DNA from: Porphyrobacter sp. IPPAS B-1204 | GTDB taxonomy: Bacteria > Pseudomonadota > Alphaproteobacteria > Sphingomonadales > Sphingomonadaceae | Direction of reading: 5' to 3' | DNA length: 64,000 nucleotides | NCBI GenBank assembly: GCA_003724185.1 | Contig: RHGM01000003.1 | Location: forward strand, 186,001 to 250,000 | Shown: positions 34,898-43,874 of the stretch, one piece after another | Layout of the letters: the number at the start of each line of letters is the position of its first letter | How positions within the stretch are numbered: position 1 is the stretch's first letter | Notes under the pieces: generated by a model | Database searches by the model: none | The model's input: the letters and a program-made list of their open reading frames with translations, nothing else | Told to the model about the DNA's origin: nothing | Position numbers and translations under genes: made by a program

Positions 34898-35947
34898 TTA
34901 GCGGGCGGTCAGCGCGGCGACCTGTTCGGGCGCAGCGGTTTCCTCGGCAGCGGGAGCCGCCGCCTCTGCTTCGCCCGGCATCGAGCCGCCCTGCGCCTTC
35001 ACCCAAGCGGCGAATTCGGCCGGGGGCAGCGCTTCGATGGCGATCGGCATGTAGGCGTGACGCGCACCGCACAGTTCCGAACACTGGCCGTAATAGACGC
35101 CCGGTTCGGGGATGGTCAGCAGCTTTTCGTTCAGACGGCCCGGAACTGCGTCCATCTTGAACCACAGCGACGGCACGGCGAAGGCGTGGATCACGTCGCT
35201 CGCGGTGGTCTGGATGCGCAGCGGCACGCCAGCGGGCACCACCATGCGGTTGTCGACCGCCAGCTGCCCGGGCTCGCCGCGCTTCAGGGCTTCGGCTTCA
35301 TCGAGCATGTTGGAGACCACTTCGATCTCGCCGTGGTCGGGGTAGGTGTAGCCCCAGTACCACTGATAGCCGGTCGCCTTGATGGTGACGGCATCGGCAG
35401 GCGGGGTTTCATACTGGCGGGCCAGCAGGGTGATCGACGGGACAGCGATCATCACCAGAATGATCACGGGCAGGATCGTCCACACCACTTCGATCGTGGT
35501 GTTGTGCGTGGTGCGCGAGGCGACCGGATTGCGGCGGCGGTTGAACCGCACCACCACATACAGCAGCAGACCAAGCACCAGCAGGCTGATGGCCGTGATC
35601 ACCGGCATCAGGATCCAGTCATGCATCCACAGCGCATATTCGCCATTCGCCGAATACTGGTCTTGGAAGGTCATGCTCTTGAGCGGATCGTCCTCGTAAG
35701 AGGTCGGCATGCCCTTGCCCTTGGTGGGAGCCATCGGGGTGTAGGCACCCTCGGCAGCCGGAGCGGCGGCTGCTTCGGTCGGCGTAAGGTTGCCGGGCAG
35801 CGCTTCCGGCCCGGGCGCGGTCTGCGCGCCTTCGACCTGACCCGCCTCAGCCGCGACGGGTGCGGGGGCGGCATCCTGCGCCGCAACGCTCAGCGGCGCA
35901 AACGCCGCGAGCCCGGCAGCAACCGCTGCCAGAAAAGCCATTTTCAT
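34898..35947 (-). CDS. ctaC: Cytochrome c oxidase subunit II
   Basis: 349-residue subunit carrying the CuA center. A signal peptide (MKMAFLAAVAAGLAAFAPLSVAAQ) is followed by an unusually long Ala/Pro/Glu-rich linker of about 50 residues, then two transmembrane helices and the cupredoxin domain ending in YGQCSELCGARHAYMPIAIE with the CuA ligands C, E, C, H, M. A second Ala/Glu-rich tail closes the protein. The ATG at 35947 has GAGGGA upstream. First gene of the cox operon. No cytochrome c domain is fused. Confidence 0.96.
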   Translation of the reverse strand: MKMAFLAAVAAGLAAFAPLSVAAQDAAPAPVAAEAGQVEGAQTAPGPEALPGNLTPTEAAAAPAAEGAYTPMAPTKGKGMPTSYEDDPLKSMTFQDQYSANGEYALWMHDWILMPVITAISLLVLGLLLYVVVRFNRRRNPVASRTTHNTTIEVVWTILPVIILVMIAVPSITLLARQYETPPADAVTIKATGYQWYWGYTYPDHGEIEVVSNMLDEAEALKRGEPGQLAVDNRMVVPAGVPLRIQTTASDVIHAFAVPSLWFKMDAVPGRLNEKLLTIPEPGVYYGQCSELCGARHAYMPIAIEALPPAEFAAWVKAQGGSMPGEAEAAAPAAEETAAPEQVAALTAR

Positions 35948-36190
35948 ACGGGTGTCCCTCTGACCCATCACTGTGTCCAAGTGGTTTTAATCTGATCCCA
36001 TACTGCCTGCTGCTTGGCCCGATCAGACCCGCTACAGACAGCGTTTGGCCAACCCTAGGGTCAGCTTCAACCCTGCCCTTAGCCCCGCTTGCCGAGGGCC
36101 TCAAGCGCTTCTAGGGAGAAAATTATGCAAGGCTCCATGCCGCCAGCGCAAGTGGGGGCTTTCTTTCATGTTTTCTAAGGGGTTCCTGAC

Positions 36191-36772
36191 GTGACGCAAG
36201 ATGAAGTTCTGGCCGAATTCCGCGATTCAGGAGCCTTGCTCGAAGGCCACTTCAAATTGTCTTCCGGCCGCCATAGCGGTCATTACCTGCAATGTGCACG
36301 CGTGCTGATGAACCCGCTGCGTGCCGCCCGGCTGGCCGAAGCGGTGGTGGCGGGCATTCCGGCACAAGTACTTGAACAGGTTGACGTTGTTGTGTCTCCC
36401 GCAATGGGCGGAATCATCATCGGCCATGAAGTCGGCCGGGCGCTGGGCAAGGACGCGATGTTCCTCGAACGGCCCGACGGGGTGTTCCACCTGCGCCGCG
36501 GTTTCGCGCTCGCAAAAGGCGCAAGGGTGCTGATGGTGGAAGATGTGGTCACCACCGGCCTCTCCAGCCGCGAAGCCATCGCCGCCGTGGCGCGCGAGGG
36601 CGGCGAAGTGATCGCCGAATGTGCGATCATCGACCGTTCCTGCGGTTCGGTCGATCTGGGCGTGCCATTCTACCCGCTGCTCGCCATTGATTTTCCCACT
36701 TATGACGAAGCCGACATCCCAGGGGCGCTGGCGGCCGTAGAGGTAACCAAACCCGGCAGCCGCAAGGAATAA
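36191..36772 (+). CDS. pyrE: Orotate phosphoribosyltransferase
   Basis: 193-residue enzyme joining orotate and PRPP to orotidylate. The PRPP-binding motif is VLMVEDVVTTGLSS, and the N-terminal region has GHFKLSSGRHSGHYLQCA. The start is a GTG at 36191 preceded by AAGGGG. First gene of a rightward run; the 243-base gap to ctaC holds both divergent promoters but no hexamers I would defend. Confidence 0.96.
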   Translation: MTQDEVLAEFRDSGALLEGHFKLSSGRHSGHYLQCARVLMNPLRAARLAEAVVAGIPAQVLEQVDVVVSPAMGGIIIGHEVGRALGKDAMFLERPDGVFHLRRGFALAKGARVLMVEDVVTTGLSSREAIAAVAREGGEVIAECAIIDRSCGSVDLGVPFYPLLAIDFPTYDEADIPGALAAVEVTKPGSRKE

Positions 36773-36780
36773 CGCCCGCA

Positions 36781-37857
36781 ATGATCCGCACCCTCACCGC
36801 ATCTCTCGTCGCGCTCTCGCTTCCCGCAGGGGCGATGGCGGAGGAATTCCCCTTCGAACCGGTGCAGGCGGTGATGTTCGACGCCAAGTTTCAGGGCGAT
36901 GTCGTGATCTCGTCCGGCCTTGACGATCTGGAGAGCGGCGGTCCGCGCTTTAGCTGGACGGGCCTGCTCCCCGAACCCGACCGCGGTTGGCCGGACGGGC
37001 TGACATGGCGCTGGGCTTCGGTCACCAAGCAGGTCATGGCGATTTTGGTAATGAAGCAGGTCGAAGCGGGGACGATTGATCTCGATAAGCCGGTCGTGAC
37101 CTACCTGCCGACCTTCCGCTCTCCCAATGCGGGGACAGCAACGATCCGCAACCTGCTCCAGCACCGCGGCGGCCTGCCCAATCCCGCCGATGCGCCCGAT
37201 TTCTACAGCGCCGACTTCAAGGGCAGCCGCGACCCGTTGACCGGGTTCTGCGCCGGCCCCGTCACCGGCGCGCCGGGCGGCGATTGGGCCTACAACAATT
37301 GCGACTACATGGTGCTGGGCGCAGTGCTCGAAGCGGTAACGGGCCTTTCGTGGGACAAGCTGTTCATGCGCGACATTGCCGGGCCGCTCGGCTTCGAATT
37401 CGCGGGCGCTTATCCCGGCGAGCAATTCACGCGCTGGGGTGTCATCGACGGCGCGCGGGAGCAACCTTCCGACCTGTCCACCTATGGCGCCGCTGCCGGA
37501 CTTTATGGCGAGCCGGATGACATCCTCGCCATCGACATCGCCCTGATGCGCGGCGAGCTGCTTGGCCCTGAAGCGCTCGCCGAAATGTGGAAGGGCGATC
37601 CGGCGCTGGGCTACATGGCGCTGGGTCAATGGGTGTTCGAGGTGCCCTTGAAGGGCTGCGCCGAACCGGTTCGCATCGTCGAACGGCGGGGGGATGTGGG
37701 TGTGGTTCAGGTGCGCAATTTCATCCTGCCCGACAAGCAGATGGCCGTGGTCGCCTTCAGTCAGGAAAAACCGTTCGACTTTGGCGAGGTCTGGCAAGGG
37801 AGCGGTTTCAGCCATGACCTGCTCGCTGCTGCCGCCTGCCCGCAAGGAAACCCATGA
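36781..37857 (+). CDS. Serine hydrolase of the class C beta-lactamase/esterase family
   Basis: 358-residue protein with a signal peptide ([20 protein letters not shown]) and so periplasmic. The SxxK pair is in [11 protein letters not shown] and the tyrosine motif in [12 protein letters not shown] (YNN), as in penicillin-binding-protein-like serine hydrolases. [18 protein letters not shown] is the usual region between. The third KTG-like motif is not obvious, and many such proteins are esterases or peptidases with no role in resistance. It lies 8 bases after pyrE and overlaps pdxJ (ATGA). Confidence 0.82.
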   Translation: MIRTLTASLVALSLPAGAMAEEFPFEPVQAVMFDAKFQGDVVISSGLDDLESGGPRFSWTGLLPEPDRGWPDGLTWRWASVTKQVMAILVMKQVEAGTIDLDKPVVTYLPTFRSPNAGTATIRNLLQHRGGLPNPADAPDFYSADFKGSRDPLTGFCAGPVTGAPGGDWAYNNCDYMVLGAVLEAVTGLSWDKLFMRDIAGPLGFEFAGAYPGEQFTRWGVIDGAREQPSDLSTYGAAAGLYGEPDDILAIDIALMRGELLGPEALAEMWKGDPALGYMALGQWVFEVPLKGCAEPVRIVERRGDVGVVQVRNFILPDKQMAVVAFSQEKPFDFGEVWQGSGFSHDLLAAAACPQGNP

Positions 37858-38603
37858 ACCAGTCCCCCCGCCCCCTGCGTCTCGGCGTCAACATTGATCA
37901 CGTCGCCACCATCCGCAACGCGCGCGGCGGGGATCATCCCGATCCGGTGCGCGCGGCGGAGATTGTCGCGGCAGTCGGCGGGGACGGGATCACTGCCCAC
38001 CTGCGCGAAGACCGCCGCCATATCCGTGACGAGGATCTGGCACGCATCCAGCAGGCGACCAACTTGCCGCTGAACCTCGAAATGGCAGCAACCTCCGAAA
38101 TGCTCGCCATCGCGCTGCGTCACAAGCCGCACGCCGCCTGCATCGTCCCCGAAAAGCGCGAGGAGCGCACCACCGAAGGTGGGCTGGACGCCGCCGGGAT
38201 GCACAACACCCTCGCCCCGATTGCCGAGGAACTCCGCAGCGCGGGCATCCGCGTCTCGCTGTTCATCGAGGCGGACGAACGGCAATTGGACGCCGCCCTG
38301 CGCCTCGGCGCGCCGGTGGTGGAATTTCACACCGGCGAATATGCGCACGCCTTTCTTGATGGCGACCAGGCCAGGGTGGAGCGCGAATTGCGCCGCATCA
38401 CCGACATGGCAGCCCTCGCCGCGAAAAACGGGATCGAGCCTCACGCCGGCCACGGCCTCACCTTCGAAAACGTCCAGCCCATCGCCGCCATCCCGCAGAT
38501 TGCGGAACTCAACATCGGTCACTACCTGATCGGCGAGGCGGTGTTTGTCGGCCTTGAAAACGCGATCCGCCGGATGCGCGAATTGATGGATGACGCCAGA
38601 TGA
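37854..38603 (+). CDS. pdxJ: Pyridoxine 5'-phosphate synthase
   Basis: 249-residue TIM-barrel enzyme making pyridoxine 5'-phosphate from deoxyxylulose phosphate and aminoacetone phosphate. Signature regions: [48 protein letters not shown], and [15 protein letters not shown]. Complete length. Overlaps both neighbours. Confidence 0.97.
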   Translation: MNQSPRPLRLGVNIDHVATIRNARGGDHPDPVRAAEIVAAVGGDGITAHLREDRRHIRDEDLARIQQATNLPLNLEMAATSEMLAIALRHKPHAACIVPEKREERTTEGGLDAAGMHNTLAPIAEELRSAGIRVSLFIEADERQLDAALRLGAPVVEFHTGEYAHAFLDGDQARVERELRRITDMAALAAKNGIEPHAGHGLTFENVQPIAAIPQIAELNIGHYLIGEAVFVGLENAIRRMRELMDDAR

Positions 38604-38898
38604 GGAGCGGGCGCTGAGCAATCCTGATCTCCCCACCCTGACCGGCGAACAGAAACGCTGGGCCTTTGCGGCGGCGGCGCTGTTCCTGCTGGCGGTCGGC
38701 TTCCTCGGCTTTGCGCTGAACACCGGGGTGATGCGGGTTTTTGCGGTCGGCTGGCTGGCGCTGATGATTTTCGGCTTCGTCGGCGCAGGCCGCGTCGCCA
38801 AGGGCGACTTCGCGCACCCGCTGTTCAAGGCGCAGGTGATGCTCCACATCGTCGCGGTAGGCCTGCTGGTGGCGGTGGTGATAAGGGCGTTGAAATGA
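38590..38898 (+). CDS. Small membrane protein between pdxJ and acpS
   Basis: 102-residue protein with a charged N terminus ([15 protein letters not shown]) and three hydrophobic segments ([47 protein letters not shown]). I recognise no family. It overlaps the end of pdxJ by 14 bases and the start of acpS by 4, so it is expressed with them; the overlap with frames on both sides supports real coding. Confidence 0.65.
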   Translation: MTPDEERALSNPDLPTLTGEQKRWAFAAAALFLLAVGFLGFALNTGVMRVFAVGWLALMIFGFVGAGRVAKGDFAHPLFKAQVMLHIVAVGLLVAVVIRALK

Positions 38899-39296
38899 TC
38901 ATCGGCATGGGCAGCGACCTCTGCAATATCGAGCGGATCGCCAATTCGATCGCCCGTTATGGCGAGCGGTTCGAGAACCGCGTCTTCACCGACACCGAAA
39001 TCGCCAAGGCCCGCCGCCGCCCCTTCACTATCGCCGGAACCTACGCCAAGCGGTTCGCCGCAAAGGAGGCGTTCTCCAAGGCGGTCGGCACCGGGTTCAA
39101 GCGCGGCGTGTTCATGAAGGATATTGGCGTCGTCAACGCCCCCTCGGGCGCGCCGACACTGGCGCTGACGGGCGGCGCGGCTTTGCGGCTTGAAGAAATC
39201 ACGCCGAAAGGCCATGAGGCGCGCATACACCTGACCCTCACCGATGATCACCCCTGGGCGCAGGCCTTTGTGATCATCGAAGCCATCCCGCTCTGA
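38895..39296 (+). CDS. acpS: Holo-[acyl-carrier-protein] synthase
   Basis: 133-residue phosphopantetheinyl transferase that activates acyl carrier protein. It starts [15 protein letters not shown] with the metal-binding Asp, and has [18 protein letters not shown] with the conserved Glu and Lys. Followed 12 bases later by lepB, the common acpS-lepB arrangement in alphaproteobacteria. Confidence 0.96.
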   Translation: MIIGMGSDLCNIERIANSIARYGERFENRVFTDTEIAKARRRPFTIAGTYAKRFAAKEAFSKAVGTGFKRGVFMKDIGVVNAPSGAPTLALTGGAALRLEEITPKGHEARIHLTLTDDHPWAQAFVIIEAIPL

Positions 39297-39308
39297 CAGG
39301 CCGCCCTC

Positions 39309-40199
39309 ATGGCAACAATCGAAAGCCCGCCCGTGACTGAAAGCGACGCATCCGAGAAGGTCAATTGGCTCGCCGAAATCCGGGGCCTTGCGCTGATGCT
39401 GCTTGCCGTGCTGGCGTTCCACAGCCTTGTCGCCAAGCCGTTCTACATCCCCTCCACCTCGATGATGCCGAGCCTGTGGGTGGGCGACAGGCTGGTGGTG
39501 AGCAAATATCCCTATGGCTGGTCATGGGCCTCGGCGAGCTTCCACCTGCTGCCGCGTGGCAGCTGGCGGGTTTGGCCCGCAACGCCGGAATATGGGGATA
39601 TCGTGATCCCTGTGCACCCCGATGATGACATCGACTACATCAAGCGCGTGGTCGCGCTGCCGGGCGATACCATCGAGGTGCGGGACGGGCACATCATCCT
39701 CAACGGCACCCCGATCAAGCGCGAAGTCGTGCCTGCGGTGCGCCTGCCGTTCGAACCCGAACTGATGTGCGGCGACAGCGATGGCCAGCGCCCGTGCCTG
39801 CAGGCCTTTGCGGATTACCGCGAAACCGGCCCCGATGGCCGCGACTTCTTCGCCCCGCCAACCTGGCGCGAGACCCTGCCCAACGGCGCGACTTACCTCA
39901 CCATCGACTACCGCAATCAGGAACTCGACAACTACGGCCCCTATACCGTGCCGGCCGACAGCGTCTTCGTGATGGGCGACAACCGCGATCTTTCCGCAGA
40001 CAGCCGCGCGCTGGCAATTGCCGACGGGTTGGGCGACGGCGTGCCGATGGCCAATATCGGCGGACGGGCCGAATTCATCACCTTCAGCCTCGACGGATCG
40101 ACCACCTGGAACCCGGCAAGCTGGTTCTCCAGCATGCGCGGCGACCGGGCGTGGACCACCCTGCGCCCGCCACTGGCCGAAGGCGCGGCCGCCAAGTAG
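39309..40199 (+). CDS. lepB: Signal peptidase I
   Basis: 296-residue inner-membrane signal peptidase. One N-terminal transmembrane helix (LALMLLAVLAFHSLVAKPF) precedes the catalytic domain. The nucleophile is S51 in PSTSMMPSL and the general base K112 in DYIKRVVALPGD; box E is FVMGDNRDLSADSR. Longer insertion around residues 140-200 than in the minimal enzyme. Members of the acpS-lepB pair are usual neighbours of rnc/era, which are not here. Confidence 0.95.
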   Translation: MATIESPPVTESDASEKVNWLAEIRGLALMLLAVLAFHSLVAKPFYIPSTSMMPSLWVGDRLVVSKYPYGWSWASASFHLLPRGSWRVWPATPEYGDIVIPVHPDDDIDYIKRVVALPGDTIEVRDGHIILNGTPIKREVVPAVRLPFEPELMCGDSDGQRPCLQAFADYRETGPDGRDFFAPPTWRETLPNGATYLTIDYRNQELDNYGPYTVPADSVFVMGDNRDLSADSRALAIADGLGDGVPMANIGGRAEFITFSLDGSTTWNPASWFSSMRGDRAWTTLRPPLAEGAAAK

Positions 40200-40217
40200 A
40201 TCGAGACACCTTCAGTA

Positions 40218-41363
40218 ATGGCCAAGAAGTTCCTCTATTTCATCGCTTTCTGCATCGTTCTGGTGATCAGCGGGCGCATTGCTTACGAGCTGTTTCAGGA
40301 CGAACTGGCGGAAATCGCGCTGGTGCCATCGGCCGCATTTGCACCGGTCAAGCCGCTTGAAGCCAATGCCTATGAAGACCCGGCGCTGTGGTATTCGCGC
40401 CCTGGCATCGGGGTGAGCGATCCGGCGCGCTGGCAGCCAGCCTATGCCGGTGATCGCGGCGTGTTGCCGACCCCTGCCGATCCGAAGCAGAACTTCGCCG
40501 TCTTCTTTGTCCACCCGACCAGTTACCTGAACCGCGCCACGTGGAATGCCCCGCTCGAAAACGGCGGCGACCCTGAGGCGGAACGTATCGCCCGCATCTA
40601 TCTGCGCGGCATGGCCAGCCCCTTCAACGCCGCATCCGAAATCTGGGCGCCGCGTTACCGGCAGGCGACGATGGGCGCGTTCCTGACCGATCAGCCCGAA
40701 GGCAAGCAGGCGATTAACGCCGCCTATGCCGATGTGCGCGAGGCCTATCGCTATTTCCTCTCCAGCCTCGCGCCTGACACGCCGATCGTGCTGGCCGGCC
40801 ATTCGCAGGGCGCGCTGCATCTCAAGCGCCTGCTGGCCGAAGAGGTGCGCGATTCTGCCGCCGCCCCGCGTCTGGTAGCGGCCTATCTGATCGGCTGGCC
40901 CGTCTCGCTTGAACATGATCTGTCAGTGATCGGCTTTCCGCCCTGCATTTCGCCCGGCCAGACCGGGTGCCTGATCAGCTGGTCGAGCTTTGCCGAGCCT
41001 GCCGATCCTGCCGCTGTGCTGGAGGCCTATGCCACCACCCCCGCGCTTGACGGGGATGCGCCCGGCACCAGTCCGATGCTGTGCTCGAACCCGCTCACGG
41101 GTCTGGTGGGCGGCAATGCGCCCGCCAGCGCCAATCTCGGCACGCTGGTGCCCGAAGACAGCATGGAAAAGGGCGAGCTTCGCCCAGGCCTCGTCCCCGC
41201 GCGCTGCGACAAGCGCGGCCTGCTGCTGATCGGCCCGCCGCCTGAAATGGGCAGCTATGTCCTGCCGGGCAACAATTACCACGTCTATGACCTGCCGCTG
41301 TTCTGGGCGAACACCAAGGCTGACGTGATTGGCCGGGCGGAAGCGTGGCAGAAGTCGCGCTGA
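40218..41363 (+). CDS. DUF3089 alpha/beta-hydrolase-like protein
   Basis: 381-residue protein with an N-terminal membrane anchor (FLYFIAFCIVLVISGRIAYELF). The DUF3089 pattern is visible: FAVFFVHPTSYLNRATWNAPL, a long helical segment ending YRYFLSSLAP, and the serine elbow VLAGHSQGALHLKRLL. The late His is in NNYHVYDLPLFW. A membrane-anchored esterase or lipase is plausible but the substrate is unknown. It overlaps ruvX by 19 bases. Confidence 0.85.
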   Translation: MAKKFLYFIAFCIVLVISGRIAYELFQDELAEIALVPSAAFAPVKPLEANAYEDPALWYSRPGIGVSDPARWQPAYAGDRGVLPTPADPKQNFAVFFVHPTSYLNRATWNAPLENGGDPEAERIARIYLRGMASPFNAASEIWAPRYRQATMGAFLTDQPEGKQAINAAYADVREAYRYFLSSLAPDTPIVLAGHSQGALHLKRLLAEEVRDSAAAPRLVAAYLIGWPVSLEHDLSVIGFPPCISPGQTGCLISWSSFAEPADPAAVLEAYATTPALDGDAPGTSPMLCSNPLTGLVGGNAPASANLGTLVPEDSMEKGELRPGLVPARCDKRGLLLIGPPPEMGSYVLPGNNYHVYDLPLFWANTKADVIGRAEAWQKSR

Positions 41364-41830
41364 TCTTCCAGGACGCACGCGGCTTTGGCGAAGCCGTCGG
41401 GGATGGCGGCGTGCTGCTGGGCCTTGACCTTGGCACCAAGACGTTGGGCACGGCGACCTGCGATGCCGGATGGCGGTTTGCCACCAACGGATCCACAATC
41501 CAGCGCGGCAAGTGGGGCCGTGACCGCGAGACTTTGGCCGCGCTGATTGCGTCCCGCAGCATCAAGGGGATCGTTCTCGGCCTGCCGCGCAACATGGACG
41601 GTTCCGAAGGCCCGCGCGCGCAGGCCAGCCGCGCCTATGCCCGCAACTGCGCCGAAGCCTTTGCCCTGCCGATCCTGCTGTGGGACGAACGCTGGTCGAC
41701 CCAGGCCGCCGAAGCCGCGATGATCGGGCAGGACATGAGCCGCGCCAAACGTGCCGCCGCGATTGATAGCCATGCGGCGGCGGTGATCCTGCAAGGCGCG
41801 ATCGACCGGCTGGCGGGGGGCGTGCTGTAG
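41345..41830 (+). CDS. ruvX: Putative Holliday junction resolvase / pre-16S rRNA nuclease YqgF
   Basis: 161-residue RNase H-fold protein. The first catalytic Asp is D28 in LLGLDLGTKTLG, the second acidic site is in LLWDERWSTQAAE, and the third is DSHAAAVILQ. GLPRNMDGSEGPRAQ is the typical loop. In E. coli YqgF acts in 16S rRNA 5' maturation; the resolvase role is less certain. The start is a GTG inside the DUF3089 gene; the N terminus carries about 18 extra residues before the core. Confidence 0.93.
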   Translation: MAEVALIFQDARGFGEAVGDGGVLLGLDLGTKTLGTATCDAGWRFATNGSTIQRGKWGRDRETLAALIASRSIKGIVLGLPRNMDGSEGPRAQASRAYARNCAEAFALPILLWDERWSTQAAEAAMIGQDMSRAKRAAAIDSHAAAVILQGAIDRLAGGVL

Positions 41831-41992
41831 ATGGCTGAAGAACTTGTGGAAGTTGCGCTTGAGCTGGCGGCCCACGTCGGTGGCAATGACAGGCGTCGTC
41901 GCACGGGCTGCCGGTGGTTGCTGGTCGCCATCCTGCTGGCGGTGTTGATCGGAGCAGTTGTGATCGCGCTCAATCCATCGTTGATTGGCTAG
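41831..41992 (+). CDS. 53-residue single-helix membrane protein after ruvX
   Basis: Directly after the ruvX stop (TAG ATG) stands a frame of 53 residues: an acidic start MAEELVEVALELAAHVGGND, a basic patch RRRRTGCR, and one hydrophobic helix WLLVAILLAVLIGAVVIAL before a short NPSLIG end. Basic residues before the helix suggest the N terminus stays inside. No family recognised. Its last 23 bases overlap the end of the convergent 41970 gene. Confidence 0.55.
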   Translation: MAEELVEVALELAAHVGGNDRRRRTGCRWLLVAILLAVLIGAVVIALNPSLIG

Positions 41993-42896
41993 GGCTCAGC
42001 ATCGCCCGCCGCGTCCGCGCCGCGCCTGCGACCATCCGGTTGCCCGACAATTCACCTTCACGCCACACCGCATCTGCCTCGGCCGGGTTGGCGCATTGGT
42101 CGGCCCGCGCCGCGTAACTGGCGAGCCGCAGGCGGTCGCTCGGATGCCGCTTGCCCACCCATTTGGCATAATCCATCGCGCTGTCCGCCCTGCTTGCCAC
42201 CGCGACCCGCAGGAAGGCCTCGGCGGCATTGGCGTTGAGCCACCGCGCCACTGTGCCGGCTTGCAGATCGAAACCATACTGGTCGAACCATCCCTGCGCC
42301 GGATCGACGCGCATCACGTTCAACGACACAGACAGGCTTTCCGGCGGCAGCTGGCTGTGCACATCGACATGGCGGCGATAAAGCATCAGCTTGCCGGGGG
42401 TGAGTGTGGCACGCCCCTTGAAGCACAGTCCGGCATCTTCGCCGGGGTAGCCCGCCACGGCTTCGTAATCATATTCGTAGTAATCACTGGCATAGCCCGG
42501 CCCGCAGTAACCCACTGTCAGAAAATCAAAATTATGATCATGCGCGGCCCCGTAGACAAAGCTCGCCGCGCCGCTGGTCTGGAACACGTGGTCGGCAGGC
42601 GATGGCCAGATCGCGGCGCGCAGCGCGGCGGCGTTAGGGCGATTGGCGCGCGGGCGGCTTAGCATGATCGCCTGCGGGCCATAGCCTGACTCGAACGCAT
42701 CCCCGCCCCGCCCCGTCAGCCGCTCCACCAGCAAATCGCCCAGAAATGCCCGGTTGTTCGCCAGCCGCCGCAGCCAGTCCGCTGCCGCACGGGTGCTGTC
42801 GGGATCATCGGCATCAAAGCCGAGCTCAGCCAGAGCCTCGATACATTCGGGCAAAGTGCAGGCCGTGTTGGACGGATTGTCGATCACCAGCGGCAT
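41970..42896 (-). CDS. Unrecognised protein with cupin-like histidine pattern (last gene of 42-44 kb cassette)
   Basis: 308-residue protein, no signal peptide or membrane helix. The middle (about 100-215) looks like a cupin-type beta barrel: H119 and H121 in AAHDHNFDFLTVGYCGPGY, a Tyr/Asp/Glu-rich stretch (SDYYEYDYE), then RRHVDVHSQLPPESLSVSLN with H176 and H180. These could bind Fe(II) or another metal. The C-terminal part (222-285) is helical, with FLRVAVASRADSAMDYAKWV and HPSDRLRLASYAARA, like HEAT-type helices. The same order is suspected in the upstream gene, 12 bases away. A non-heme iron oxygenase acting on the small peptide is one possibility but unproven. Confidence 0.55.
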   Translation of the reverse strand: MPLVIDNPSNTACTLPECIEALAELGFDADDPDSTRAAADWLRRLANNRAFLGDLLVERLTGRGGDAFESGYGPQAIMLSRPRANRPNAAALRAAIWPSPADHVFQTSGAASFVYGAAHDHNFDFLTVGYCGPGYASDYYEYDYEAVAGYPGEDAGLCFKGRATLTPGKLMLYRRHVDVHSQLPPESLSVSLNVMRVDPAQGWFDQYGFDLQAGTVARWLNANAAEAFLRVAVASRADSAMDYAKWVGKRHPSDRLRLASYAARADQCANPAEADAVWREGELSGNRMVAGAARTRRAMLSPSQSTMD

Positions 42897-42908
42897 AGGG
42901 CAGGCTCC

Positions 42909-43850
42909 TCAGGCAGGCTGGGGCAAGAAGGGGGCAAGATCGGGGCAAGCGGCGGCTAGCTGGCGCTGCAAGGCCTCAGCGGCGCTCTGGAGCGGGTCAT
43001 CCCGGCCAGCCGCCAACCGGGCCAGCAATTCCAACCCTGATCGCGTGTCCATCGCCAGTGTCTGGCGCAGGGCCTCCCATCGCAGATCGCGCTCCGCTGC
43101 CTGATCGCAGCCCAGTCCCGCCATCGCGGACAGAGCGCCGGCATGGCGCAGCGCGCCCAGCACACAGAGCGCCATCATCTGCTGGCTGGTCTGCTTGCAC
43201 CCGCTGATGGTCTTGATCAGCCGGCCGTTCGCCAGCGCAATCTCGCGTGCTGGCCTTGGCCGCGCTGCCTCTCGGGTCAGTTGCAGCATCAGCAAGGGCC
43301 GCGAGACGGTGATGATCTGGCGCGCATCCTCCACCCCGCCGCGCTGAAGCCTTGTGCCGGGAGCAAGGGCGATGGTGCGGCTTGTCAGCCCGCCCTCGCC
43401 CAGCCGGTGGACCAATGCGCTGCCCTCGCCCGCCACCACGATTTCATGCGCCAACCCGTCCTCGAACAGGGCCGAGGCAGGCTCCGCCTTGTCGGCGGGC
43501 GCATGGGCGACCAGCGTCAACACCGCCCGCCCGTGGCTTGCCAACCGCAGCCGCGCTGCGCCCGGCGCGGTGGCATGGCCGAGCGGCACCTGCGCGAGCG
43601 GTTCTGCCTGCATTGCCGGGATCAACGTGTTCACCAACCCGCCCACCAGCGCCGACGCCGCATCGGCATCGCTCAACAACCGGTGCAGCGCGGGCAGATC
43701 CTCCAGCGCCGCGCCTTGGGCAAAGCGCCCAAGCCCCGCAATCGCCCCCGCCACATCAGGCCGCGTGCCCCACTGCGCCAGCGCCGCATCGGTCAGGGGT
43801 TGCGCGGGGAGACCTTCGCGCAGCCGTGCCATATCTGCATGAATGTGCAT
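42909..43850 (-). CDS. Unrecognised cassette protein, beta-rich core plus helical tail
   Basis: 313-residue soluble protein, start ATG 43850 (MHIHADMARL) with GGGGAGG upstream. Residues about 98-195 are beta-rich (RLRLASHGRAVLTLVAH; HEIVVAGEGSALVHRL; TIALAPGTRLQRGG; ARQIITVSRPLLMLQL) and could be a cupin-like sandwich with scattered His. Then comes a stretch with ISGCKQTSQQMMALCVLGALRH (216-236) and a helical end with RWEALRQTLAMDTRSGLELLARLA. No database family comes to mind. It starts 24 bases after the 52-residue peptide and ends 12 bases before the 308-residue protein, so the three are one operon. Confidence 0.5.
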   Translation of the reverse strand: MHIHADMARLREGLPAQPLTDAALAQWGTRPDVAGAIAGLGRFAQGAALEDLPALHRLLSDADAASALVGGLVNTLIPAMQAEPLAQVPLGHATAPGAARLRLASHGRAVLTLVAHAPADKAEPASALFEDGLAHEIVVAGEGSALVHRLGEGGLTSRTIALAPGTRLQRGGVEDARQIITVSRPLLMLQLTREAARPRPAREIALANGRLIKTISGCKQTSQQMMALCVLGALRHAGALSAMAGLGCDQAAERDLRWEALRQTLAMDTRSGLELLARLAAGRDDPLQSAAEALQRQLAAACPDLAPFLPQPA

Positions 43851-43874
43851 CGCCGCAGCCTCCCCGCGTGACGG

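Noticed and set aside
33167-35995. 942-codon open frame on the plus strand opposite ctaD and ctaC, His-rich translation
   Set aside because: It lies exactly opposite two well-supported oxidase genes; long antisense frames of this kind arise from the codon bias of G+C-rich DNA. No motif or ribosome site supports it.
36781-37857. Class C beta-lactamase
   Set aside because: SxxK and YxN-like motifs are present but the KTG motif is not clear and the context is housekeeping; I call it a serine hydrolase, not a resistance gene.
37761-39422. 553-codon minus-strand frame opposite pdxJ, acpS and part of lepB
   Set aside because: It crosses several real genes on the other strand and shows no conserved motif.
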